Below are positions 1 through 7,900 of a DNA stretch of 64,000 nucleotides, piece by piece. Source of the DNA: Planosporangium flavigriseum (GTDB taxonomy: Bacteria; Actinomycetota; Actinomycetes; Mycobacteriales; Micromonosporaceae). The position numbers and the translations under genes are program-made. How positions within the stretch are numbered: position 1 is the stretch's first letter; the number at the start of each line of letters is the position of its first letter. The notes beneath the pieces were generated by a model. It was not told the DNA's origin and did no database searches. It saw only the letters and a program-made list of their open reading frames with translations. Location of the stretch: the NCBI RefSeq assembly GCF_011947225.1, contig NZ_JAATVW010000001.1, positions 434,001-498,000 of the forward strand, in the 5' to 3' direction.

Positions 1-685
1 CGCCGACGCGGGCGACCATCGGCACCGCGAACGGCAGCGACCCCTTGTCCTCCAGGCGCTCGCCGTGGCGCGGGCAGTGCGCCACCCCGCGTACGAGCCG
101 GGGCGGTGGCTGGCGGCCGTCGCGGGCCGCGCCGCCGGAGAACGGGCCCGCCGTCGAGCCGAAGCTCGCGCAGTCGGGTACCGGGCACTGCCAGCGGCGA
201 CCGACGGCGGCGGGGCGCTTCGGGGTCGTACCGCGACCGCCTTCAAGCGCAGCGCCACCGGGCGCGGTCGCCGGGGCGAACCGGATGCCGGCGTACCCGG
301 GCAGCGGCTCCCGGCTGATCACCGGCTGGCCGATCGAGGCGGCGACCTCGCAGACCCGGACGAGGGCGGCGACCTCGGCCGGCACCACCTCGGCGAGCCC
401 GTCGTCGGACCAGCGGCGGATGACCATCCGCTCGTTGGAGGTGAGATCCGTGTCGGAGAGCAGGCCGCGCGACGCCACCGGGTACAGCGCCAGGCCATCG
501 TCGCCCATCTGCCGACTCAAGGCATCGATGACCAGGCCGACTCGTATCAGCTGCGCCGGCCGGCCGCCGTCGAGGTCGACGAGCCGGACGATCTCGCCAA
601 GATCGATCACGGCTCCGGTGCGCAGGGGGTCCGTACTCAGGCGGCGCTCGATAGCGTCCAGCGCCCGCGTCACTTCGAATCGCAC
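1..685 (-). CDS. Uncharacterised protein, truncated by the window edge
   Basis: The frame is open from a GTG at 685 to the window edge, so only about the first 228 residues are visible. The first ~100 residues look folded and mostly helical (begins VRFEVTRALDAIERRL). A Gly/Pro/Ala-rich linker follows, then a small Cys/His cluster (WQCPVPDC ... HCPRHGERL) that resembles a zinc-binding knuckle. The family is not recognised. It lies downstream of proC on the same strand, separated by about 200 bp with a hairpin, so it probably has its own promoter. No clear Shine-Dalgarno precedes the GTG, so the start is uncertain by a few codons (a second GTG lies at 673). Confidence 0.7.
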   Translation of the reverse strand, partial: MRFEVTRALDAIERRLSTDPLRTGAVIDLGEIVRLVDLDGGRPAQLIRVGLVIDALSRQMGDDGLALYPVASRGLLSDTDLTSNERMVIRRWSDDGLAEVVPAEVAALVRVCEVAASIGQPVISREPLPGYAGIRFAPATAPGGAALEGGRGTTPKRPAAVGRRWQCPVPDCASFGSTAGPFSGGAARDGRQPPPRLVRGVAHCPRHGERLEDKGSLPFAVPMVARVG

Positions 686-728
686 GCGAAGAAATCTACC
701 GGCGATTACCGCTCTACCTGTGCAGAAA

Positions 729-760
729 CCGCCGCCAGCCGCACATGCGGCCGGCGGCGG
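729..760 (-). terminator. GC-rich hairpin downstream of proC
   Basis: Arms 729-743 and 746-760 are complementary over 15 bp with one G-T-type mismatch and a minimal loop. It lies about 125 nt beyond the proC stop on the leftward strand and lacks a T-run, as is common for actinobacterial terminators. It could instead be a structure upstream of the partial gene at 1-685. Confidence 0.4.
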
Positions 761-884
761 ACCGGCCGGCGAGAGGGGAAGCGCCGGCCGTCTTACCCCC
801 AGAGGCGAGGCACTACTGAACGTCTACAACCGTAAACAGAGCGCAGCGGCTGGCGGAAGGCGTGAACACGTGAGTGAATTCGGC

Positions 885-1691
885 TCAGAGGTTCTGGTCG
901 GCGATCTCACGCGCGCGGTCCCGGGCGGCCTCGAGCGCCGCGAGCAGCGCCGCACGTACCCGATGGTTCTCCAGCTCCCGGATCGCGCTGATCGTCGTAC
1001 CCGCGGGTGAGGTCACCGCCTCACGCAGCTTGACCGGGTGTTCGCCGGAGTCGCGCAGCATGATCGCCGAGCCGATCGCGGTCTGCACGATCAGGTCGTG
1101 TGCCACCTGCCGGGGCAGGCCGAGCAGGATGCCGGCGTCGGTCATCGCCTCGACGAGGTAGTAGAAGTACGCCGGGCCCGAGCCGGACAGTGCCGTCACC
1201 GCGTCCTGCTGCGACTCCGGTACCCGGATCGTGTTCCCCAGCGGCCGGAACATCTCCTCGGCGAGGGCCAGGTGCGCGGCCGTGGCGTGGGCACCGGCCG
1301 AGATCGCGGTCATCGCCTCGTCGACCAGGGCCGGGGTGTTGGTCATGACGCGCACGACCGGGGTGCCCGTGGGCAGCCACTTCGCGAAGAACGAGGTGGG
1401 CAGGCCGGCGCAGAGGCTCACGACGAGCTTGTCGGCGGGGATCCCCGGTCCGAGTTCGGACATCAGCACCTCGGCGTCCTGCGGCTTGACGGCGATGGCC
1501 AGGACGTCGGCCCGTTCGACGGCCGTGTCGTTGTCGACCACCTCGACGCCGTACCGCTCGCGCAGCTCGGCCGCGCGCTCGGCGCGCCGCGTCGTGACCA
1601 GCAGCCGGTCGACCGGCCAGCCGGCGCGCAGCAGCCCCGACAGGAGCACCTCGCCCATCTTGCCGGTGCCGATCACCGCGATCGTGTGCAT
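885..1691 (-). CDS. proC: Pyrroline-5-carboxylate reductase
   Basis: Catalyses the last step of proline synthesis, NAD(P)H-dependent reduction of pyrroline-5-carboxylate, in the cytoplasm. The 268-residue product has the usual length. The N-terminal Rossmann motif is VIGTGKMGEVLLSGL. The family signature region near residues 215-250 reads REAVTSPAGTTISAI, with the expected SGSGPAYFYYLVEAM segment before it. An in-frame TTG lies two codons upstream, but the ATG at 1691 is preceded at ideal spacing by GGGAGAGG (1698-1706) and is preferred. It seems monocistronic; the pfkA stop lies about 70 bp upstream. Confidence 0.95.
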   Translation of the reverse strand: MHTIAVIGTGKMGEVLLSGLLRAGWPVDRLLVTTRRAERAAELRERYGVEVVDNDTAVERADVLAIAVKPQDAEVLMSELGPGIPADKLVVSLCAGLPTSFFAKWLPTGTPVVRVMTNTPALVDEAMTAISAGAHATAAHLALAEEMFRPLGNTIRVPESQQDAVTALSGSGPAYFYYLVEAMTDAGILLGLPRQVAHDLIVQTAIGSAIMLRDSGEHPVKLREAVTSPAGTTISAIRELENHRVRAALLAALEAARDRAREIADQNL

Positions 1692-1760
1692 GCCCAACCT
1701 CTCCCCCGCGCTTGGTCGCGGGGACGCGCTCGCGCCCCCGCGACCACCCTGCCAAAGTGC

Positions 1761-2786
1761 TCAGCCGAAGAAGACCTCGGCCTCGGTATACCGCTCCATC
1801 GGCACGGTCTTCAGCTCGCGGGTCGCCTCAGCCAACGGCACCCGCACGATGTCGGTGCCGTGCAGTGCCACCATTGTGCCGAAGTCGCCGTCGTTGACGG
1901 CGTCAATCGCGTGCAGACCGAACCGGGTCGCGAGCACCCGGTCGAACGCGGTCGGCGTGCCGCCGCGCTGGATGTGCCCGAGGACCACCGTCCGGGCCTC
2001 CTTGCCCGTGCGCTCCTCGAGCTCGCCCGCCAGCCACTGGCCGATGCCGCCGAGGCGGACATGGCCGAACGCGTCCCGGCCCTGGTCCTGCAGCACCATC
2101 TGCCCTTCGAGGGGGGTCGCGCCCTCGGCGACCACCACGATCGGGGCGTACTGCGTCTGGAAGCGCTTCTCCACGTACGCGGCCACCTGCTCGATGTCGA
2201 AGTGCCGCTCCGGCAGCAGGATCACGTTGGCGCCGCCGGCGAGGCCGGCGTGCAGGGCGATCCAGCCGGCGTGCCGGCCCATCACCTCGACGACGAGCGT
2301 GCGGTGGTGGCTCTCGGCCGTGGTGTGCAGCCGGTCGATCGCCTCCATGGCGATGTTGACGGCGGTGTCGAAGCCAAAGGTGTAGTCGGTCGCGCCGAGG
2401 TCGTTGTCGATCGTCTTGGGTACGCCGACGACGTGGACGCCCAGGTCCGTCAGCTTGGACGCCACGCCGAGGGTGTCCTCCCCGCCGATGGCGATGAGCG
2501 CGTCGACGCCGTTCTCGGCCAGGTTGGCCTTGATCCGCTCGACGCCGTTTTCAATCTTGAACGGGTTGGTACGCGAGGAGCCCAGGATCGTCCCGCCCCG
2601 CGGCAGGATCCCGCGCACGTCCGGGATACCGAGCGGGCGGGTGAGCCCCTCGAGCGGGCCGCGCCAGCCGTCCCGGAAACCTACGAACTCATGGCCGTAC
2701 GTGGAGACGCCCTTGCGGACCACGGCACGGATGACCGCATTGAGGCCGGGGCAGTCACCACCACCGGTGAGCACGCCGATACGCAT
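1761..2786 (-). CDS. pfkA: 6-phosphofructokinase, probably PPi-type
   Basis: Phosphorylates fructose 6-phosphate in glycolysis. The 341-residue protein opens with the family motif GVLTGGGDCPGLNAVIRA. At the two positions that separate phosphoryl donors it reads GGEDTLG (Asp where ATP enzymes have Gly104, E. coli numbering) and GVPKTIDND (Lys at position 124). In family knowledge this Asp/Lys pair marks pyrophosphate-dependent enzymes such as that of Amycolatopsis methanolica, so a reversible PPi-PFK is likely (inference). The ATG at 2786 has GGAAGGA at good spacing; a longer frame extends upstream but carries no family sequence. The RNase AS gene lies upstream on the same strand. Confidence 0.93.
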   Translation of the reverse strand: MRIGVLTGGGDCPGLNAVIRAVVRKGVSTYGHEFVGFRDGWRGPLEGLTRPLGIPDVRGILPRGGTILGSSRTNPFKIENGVERIKANLAENGVDALIAIGGEDTLGVASKLTDLGVHVVGVPKTIDNDLGATDYTFGFDTAVNIAMEAIDRLHTTAESHHRTLVVEVMGRHAGWIALHAGLAGGANVILLPERHFDIEQVAAYVEKRFQTQYAPIVVVAEGATPLEGQMVLQDQGRDAFGHVRLGGIGQWLAGELEERTGKEARTVVLGHIQRGGTPTAFDRVLATRFGLHAIDAVNDGDFGTMVALHGTDIVRVPLAEATRELKTVPMERYTEAEVFFG

Positions 2787-2834
2787 AACTGGTCGTCCTT
2801 CCCAATTGTTTGCGCATAAACGACAGGCGAGCCC

Positions 2835-2877
2835 CGTGGGCGGAGACCGGACGCGATCCGAAGGGTCCGGCCCCACG
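2835..2877 (-). other. Two-part stem-loop upstream of pfkA
   Basis: CGTGGG (2835-2840) pairs with CCCACG (2872-2877), and inside it CCGGAC (2847-2852) pairs with GTCCGG (2865-2870). On the leftward strand it lies 50-90 nt before the pfkA ATG, so it may be part of the pfkA leader or a weak terminator for the RNase AS gene. Only base pairing supports it. Confidence 0.3.
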
Positions 2878-3012
2878 TTCGGCATCGTTGCCGACCCGGG
2901 GCGGGCCGCAACTGCGAACTGTAGTCCGCATCACAGCCGCGAACGCAACAATCCCACGACGGACGTCGATGAATCAGGACGGCGCTTCCCCTACCAAGCG
3001 GTAACGCGGGCG

Positions 3013-3522
3013 CTACCTGCGCCCCTGTCCGCAGGGGCCCATGGCCTGCCAGCGGGCGAGGTTGTGCCTGGCGTCGACCAGCGCGTTGTGGCGGTCGGAC
3101 ATGGTCGGCAACTCCGGCCGGCCGTGGTCGTCCCACAACTGCCGGAGATCCTTGGTGAAGCGCGGGAGGTCGCGGGGCAGCGCCGTCATCGGCCCCCAGA
3201 GCTGGGCCAGCGCCACGTGGTCGTACGCGGCGTACCAGGCCCACAGTTCGATCTCGTCGGCGTCGCCGGTGTGCAGCGGCTCGGTCAGGAAGTCGTGGAG
3301 GTCTTCGCGGATCCGCTCCCGTGAGCGCCACGCCCGGTCGGCCGGCGAGGGCAGCTTGTCGAGCACGTTCCGGCGCACCCATGGGATCGCCTTGGCCTCG
3401 TCGAACTCAGTGGACACGGCGTAGAACTCCCGGCCCCGCTCATCGACCACGCCGATGGAGACGAGGTCGATCGTGCGCCCGTCCTCGATGAACTCGCAGT
3501 CGTAGAAGTAGCGGTACGGCAT
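3013..3522 (-). CDS. RNase AS-type 3'-5' exoribonuclease
   Basis: The 169-residue protein matches the small DEDD-fold exoribonuclease known from M. tuberculosis Rv2179c (polyadenylate-specific RNase AS). It starts MPYRYFYDCEFIEDG, where D and E of DCEFIE are the first metal-binding acids. WYAAYDHVALAQLWG carries the second motif, and MSDRHNALVDARHNLARW near the C-terminus carries the third (H..D). The expected role is trimming adenylate-rich RNA 3' ends in the cytoplasm. The frame extends upstream, but family similarity begins at the ATG at 3522. Its upstream region is shared with the divergent Crp/Fnr gene. Confidence 0.88.
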   Translation of the reverse strand: MPYRYFYDCEFIEDGRTIDLVSIGVVDERGREFYAVSTEFDEAKAIPWVRRNVLDKLPSPADRAWRSRERIREDLHDFLTEPLHTGDADEIELWAWYAAYDHVALAQLWGPMTALPRDLPRFTKDLRQLWDDHGRPELPTMSDRHNALVDARHNLARWQAMGPCGQGRR

Positions 3523-3615
3523 CGTCACCCATCCTTCACCCTGGCCACGACCGCCGTGCCAGCGCCCCGTCGCCCTTTTGTGCAACAGGTCATGATCACT
3601 GGCACCTGATCCTCG

Positions 3616-3634
3616 CCGCCCACCGGGTGGGCGG
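3616..3634. promoter_or_regulatory. Inverted repeat in the RNase AS / Crp divergent region
   Basis: CCGCCCACC and GGTGGGCGG form perfect 9-bp arms about a single central base. It lies midway between the divergent starts at 3522 and 3750. It could be an operator or a leader hairpin; no specific factor can be named. Confidence 0.35.
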
Positions 3635-3647
3635 CTAACCTGCGACG

Positions 3648-3662
3648 GTCCGAGAATCGGAC
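3648..3662. promoter_or_regulatory. Inverted repeat GTCCGA-N3-TCGGAC
   Basis: A perfect 6+6 bp dyad with a 3-bp spacer, about 90 bp before the Crp/Fnr start at 3750. Its place upstream of a transcription factor gene makes autoregulation possible. It does not match the TGTGA-N6-TCACA Crp consensus. Confidence 0.3.
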
Positions 3663-3749
3663 AGTCCGCCCCAGGGGTGTACACGGCGGCAACCGAGCAG
3701 TCATGATCTGGGGCAACTGTTCGGGTTGTTACCGGGGAGGGGTTGGACC

Positions 3750-4442
3750 GTGGAGGTTCGGCTGCCGGATCCCGGCGATGCGTTGACCGGCGTGGAGATG
3801 TTCGCGGTGCTCGAGCCGGAGGTGCGCCAGCGGGTCATCGCCGCGGCCGTGCCGCGGACGTACCGCAAGGGTCAACTGCTGTTCGTCGAGAACGATCCTG
3901 GAGAGTCGCTCATCGTGGTGAGACGCGGTGCGGTCATGGTGTTCCGCACCGCGCCGACGGGTGAGCGCGCCGTGCTCTCCGTGATCCGGCCACCGGACGT
4001 GCTCGGCGAAGTGTCGCTATTGGACGGTTCACCCCGGTCGGCGTCGGCGGAGGCGATCGAGGACTGCCAGGCCCTCGCCCTGTCCCGCGGCTCGTTCCTG
4101 GAACTCGTGCACGCCAACCCGCGCATCCTCGATGCGGTGATGCGCTCGCTGGGCGGCCTGATCCGGCGGCTGACCGAGCAGAACGCCGACCACGTCTTCC
4201 TCGACCTGCCGGGCAGGGTGGCCAAGACGCTCGTACGCCTGGCCGGTGACACGCACGCGCCGATGGTCACGATCGAACTCAACCAGAGCCAGTTGGCCGA
4301 GATGGCCGGCGGCTCCCGGCAGAGCGTCAACCAGGCGATCGGATCCTTCGCCGGCCGCGGCTGGCTGCGCACCGAGGGCCGGCGCATCGTCGTGACTGAC
4401 CTCGGCGCGCTCCGGCGCCGGGCCGGCATGAGCGAACGCTGA
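3750..4442 (+). CDS. Crp/Fnr family transcription regulator
   Basis: A 230-residue DNA-binding regulator. Residues ~15-135 form a cyclic-nucleotide-binding beta roll (YRKGQLLFVENDPGESLIVV, then GEVSLLDGSPRSASAEA where phosphate contacts occur in the family). A long dimer helix follows, then a winged helix near 170-220 (LNQSQLAEMAGGSRQSVNQA is the recognition region). There is no Fnr-type Cys cluster, so it is closer to Crp. It starts at a GTG with GGGGAGGGG about 7 nt upstream (3734-3742). It is divergent from the RNase AS gene and ends at a hairpin. The ligand is unknown; the class III cyclase 0.5 kb downstream is a possible cAMP source (inference). Confidence 0.9.
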   Translation: MEVRLPDPGDALTGVEMFAVLEPEVRQRVIAAAVPRTYRKGQLLFVENDPGESLIVVRRGAVMVFRTAPTGERAVLSVIRPPDVLGEVSLLDGSPRSASAEAIEDCQALALSRGSFLELVHANPRILDAVMRSLGGLIRRLTEQNADHVFLDLPGRVAKTLVRLAGDTHAPMVTIELNQSQLAEMAGGSRQSVNQAIGSFAGRGWLRTEGRRIVVTDLGALRRRAGMSER

Positions 4443-4480
4443 CCGCCCGCCCGGTCCGCTCCAGGACAGCCCGACAAACC

Positions 4481-4515
4481 GCGACCGTGGCCCCCAGCCC
4501 GGAGACCACGGTCGC
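4481..4515. terminator. Hairpin between convergent genes
   Basis: GCGACCGTGG (4481-4490) pairs perfectly with CCACGGTCGC (4506-4515) across a 15-nt loop. It lies between the Crp stop (4442) and the leftward small gene stop (4545), so it can serve both strands. Confidence 0.6.
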
Positions 4516-4544
4516 GCCCGACAGGCGTCAAGCCCCGGTAGGGG

Positions 4545-4808
4545 TCAGGCCTCGACGCCCGTCATGCCCGCCCAGTCCGGCTTCGGCTGCTTCGGGTCGG
4601 ACAGCGCCACGGACTTGACGACCGGCAGCTCATCGGTCGGCGACTCGCCGGTCGGCAGCTTGTCGGTCGGCAGCTTGTCCGTCGGCGCGACGATGCCGTT
4701 CGCTTCAAGCTCCGCCAGCATTACCGCATCGACGTCGACCGTCTCACCAGCGGCGTGTGTCGAGCCTTCGCCGTCTGTCCACTCTTGGGCAAGTCGCACC
4801 TGGACCAT
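4545..4808 (-). CDS. Small acidic protein with a PTDKL repeat
   Basis: An 87-residue protein of unknown function. Residues 1-41 look folded (MVQVRLAQEWTDGEG ... VDVDAVMLAELEANGIV). A run of near-identical five-residue units follows (PTDKL, PTDKL, PTGES, PTDEL), encoded by a 15-bp tandem repeat, and then an acidic tail. GGGAGT lies about 8 nt before the ATG. It stands alone between the Crp gene and the cyclase gene. The N-terminal part loosely resembles short proteins seen in phage structural regions, but nothing else here is phage-like, so no function is assigned. Confidence 0.6.
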   Translation of the reverse strand: MVQVRLAQEWTDGEGSTHAAGETVDVDAVMLAELEANGIVAPTDKLPTDKLPTGESPTDELPVVKSVALSDPKQPKPDWAGMTGVEA

Positions 4809-4976
4809 TCATGACTCCCACTGGTTAGCTCGATCACATCGGCTCGAACTCTAGACCCGCCACGGCCGCGAAAACTGTCTTGTTCCGTACAGCTGCGCAG
4901 ACCGTACGGGCAACTGTTTCGATGGCGGTGGCGTGTGAAGATGGGCGGGCGCCAGACAGAAGGAGAGGCATCGTCG

Positions 4977-4992
4977 AAGGAGCGGCACTATC
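4977..4992 (+). promoter_or_regulatory. Ribosome site and probable ATC start codon
   Basis: GAAGGAG (4976-4982) is followed after 7 nt by ATC (4990-4992), which opens the reading frame of the cyclase-ATPase. The in-frame stop upstream is TGA at 4936-4938. No ATG, GTG or TTG occurs in this frame between that stop and 5263, which is already inside the cyclase domain. Confidence 0.6.
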
Positions 4993-7900
4993 GCCACCTC
5001 GTGCTCTCGCTGTGCCCGCCCAGCCGCCGCCGACGACAGGTTCTGCGGCGGCTGTGGCGCTGAACTGACCCTCGTCTGCCCTGAGTGCGGTCGGGCGCTC
5101 GGCACCGACGTCGCGTTCTGCACCGGTTGCGGCAACCCGCTCCGGTCCCCCGCCCCGGGCAGGGCACCCAGCGAGGACCGCCGGCGCATCAGCGTCCTGT
5201 TCGTCGACCTGATCGACTTCACACCGTACGTCGAGCAGTCCGATCCGGAGCTGGTCCGTGAGATGCAGCAGGGCTTCTTCACCACCGCCCGGCGGGTCAT
5301 CGGCCAGTACGGCGGCGTGGTCGAGAAGTACATCGGCGACGCGGTGATGGCGCTGTTCGGCGCACCGATCGCCACCGAGACCGACGCCGTGCGGTGCGTA
5401 CGCGCCGGCCTGGAGCTCCAGCGGGTCCTGGCGCGGTACGCCCCCGACGACCCGGCCGCGGGGCCGGCCCGCGCCGGCAAGTTCGTCGGGCGCTTCCGGG
5501 TGGGCATCGCGACCGGGGAGGCGCTCGTCGACGTCGCGGCGGCCCGCGACGGCGGCCAGGCGATCGTCGCCGGAGACGTCGTCACCACCGCGTCCCGGCT
5601 GCAGTCGGTCGCGCCGCCCGGCGGGGTCGTCGTCGACGGCGCCACGTACGCGATGACGAAGTCGACCGTCCGGTACTCCGCCCAGGCGCCGGTCACGCTG
5701 AAGGGCCGGTCGTCGCCGACCGAGGTGTGGCTCGCGGTCGCCCCGCTGCAGCGCACCCACCCCGACCGGGAAGCCGACGGCGCCCCGCTGGTCAACCGCA
5801 CGCACGAGCTGGGGCTCCTCGTCAACGCCCTGCACCGGGCGCTACAGGACCGCACGCCTCAGCTGGTGAGCTTCCTGGGCCGCGCCGGCATCGGCAAGAG
5901 CCGCCTCGTCCGCGAGCTCTACCAGCACAGCGAGCAGCTGTTCGACACACCGGTCGCCTGGCGTACCGGGCGCTGCCCCCCGTTCGGCGAGAACGTCACG
6001 TACGCGGCCCTCGCGGACATCGTGAAGGCCGAGGCCGGCATCCTCGACACCGACAGCGCCGAGGTCGCCCGCGAACGACTCGATCGGGCCCTGCACGACC
6101 TCGTCGGGCCGGAGGAGATGGCGCGCCTGTCGGACGCCCTGAGCCCGCTGGTCGGCCTGCGCGGATCCGTACTCGGCGCCGAGGATGCCGAGTCGGCCTG
6201 GCGGCGCTTCGTCGTCGCGCTCGCGTCCCGCCGGCCGACCGTACTCGTCTTCGAAGACCTGCACTGGGCCGATGAGAAAATGCTCCGGTTCGTCGAACTG
6301 CTCGGCGCGTCCGTGCGCGACGTACCGCTGATGCTGCTGTGCACCGCCCGGCCGGAGCTGGTCGACCGCAACCCCGGCTGGGCCGGCACGATCTCCGGCT
6401 CGCTGACCATCGCGCTCCCGCCGCTGCGCCGGCCCGAGATCGCCACGATGTACGCGCACCTGCTGGGCCGGGCGGCGTTCCCGGCCGAGATGTTCGACCC
6501 GCTCGTCGAACTCGCCGACGGCAATCCGCTCTACGCCCACGAGTACACCCGGATGCTCATCGAGCAGGGCCGGCTACGTCCGGCCGAGGCGCTGATCCTG
6601 CCCGACGGGCTGCCGATGCCCGACAGCGTGCACGCCGTCATCGCCAACCGGGTCGACCTGCTCGCCGCGGCCGACCGGACCGTCCTGCAGGCCGCCGCCG
6701 TGGTCGGCATGCAGTTCTGGTCGGGCGCGGTCGCCGCGGCGCTCAACCTGCCGGCCGAGGTGGTCGAACGGGCGTTCCGGCGGCTGGAGAAGCGCGACCT
6801 CATCCACGAGCAGCCCACCTCCACGATGGCCGACCAGCCCGAGTACCGCTTCGGTCACGTGCTCGTCCGCGACGTCTGCTACCAGCGGCTGCCCCGGACC
6901 GAGCGGATGGCCCGCCACGAGCGGACCGCCGAGTGGCTCGACCGGGTGAGCGGCGACCGGTCCACCGACCTCGCCGAAGTGGTGGCCCACCACCGGTACA
7001 CCGCGCACGAGATCGCCCGTACCCTCGGCGTCGACGCCCACCGGTACGCCCCGGCCGCCCGGGACGCGCTGCGCCGCGCGGCCCGCCGAGCGTACGCGCT
7101 GCAGGCGCACGAGATGGCGGCCGCCCACGCCGCGCGGGCGCTGGGACTGTTCGACCTGGACGAGACCGACCAGGCGCAGGTACGCGAACGGCTCGGCGTC
7201 GAACTGCTCGCCACCGAGATCGCGTTCTACGCCGACCGGGACGAGTTCCTGACCGGCGGCGGTGAGGAGCGGCTGCGTCGGCTCGCTCGCGAGCTGATCG
7301 CGGCCGGCGACCGGCCGCACGCGGCCCGCGTGTGGACTCTCCTGGGCCAGGCGGCCTGGCTGCAGGCCGACCGGCCGGCCGCGCTGAGCTGCCTGCACCG
7401 CGCGGTCGACCTGTTCGACGGGCTGCCGGACACCCCGGAGAAGGCCGACGCGTTCGCCGAGCTCGGCCGGCTGCACATGCTCAACCACGAGCACGACCCG
7501 GCGGTGGCCGCGGCGGGGCAGGCGGCCGACATGGCCGAGCGGCTCGGCCTGGTCGAGGTGGCCGCGAACGCCCGGGTGACCGTGGCGACCGCCCGCTACG
7601 AGGCCGGTGATCGCCGGGGCCTGGCCGAACTGCAGGCCGTCACCGAACTGTGCCGCAGCCGGCACCTGCTCGCCCTGCGCCGGGCGATCCAGAACCTGTC
7701 GTGCGCCGTACGCGAAGAGGGCGACTACGCGGGCTCGCTCGCACTGCTGGAAGAGGTGCGCCTCGGCATGCCCGGCGGGCACAACCTGGTGACCGGCTAC
7801 TCCTTCGAGGCGATGTGCGCCCACGTCGACGGCGAGTGGGACAAGATGCTCGCCGCCGAGGCCGACCTGGCCACCAGCGGCGGGGAGTGGGACCTGCAGG

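Noticed and set aside
1038-2819. Long rightward open frame opposite proC and pfkA
   Set aside because: It is antisense to two clear genes, low in complexity and rich in His/Arg/Asp, as expected for the reverse reading of high-GC coding DNA.
4545-4808. Remnant prophage around the small PTDKL-repeat gene
   Set aside because: No integrase, attachment repeats, tRNA or other phage gene is nearby, and flanking genes are ordinary.
4880-5068. Short rightward frame at the cyclase 5' end as a separate gene
   Set aside because: It overlaps the zinc-ribbon codons in another frame and has no ribosome site or domain; the ribbon frame explains the sequence.
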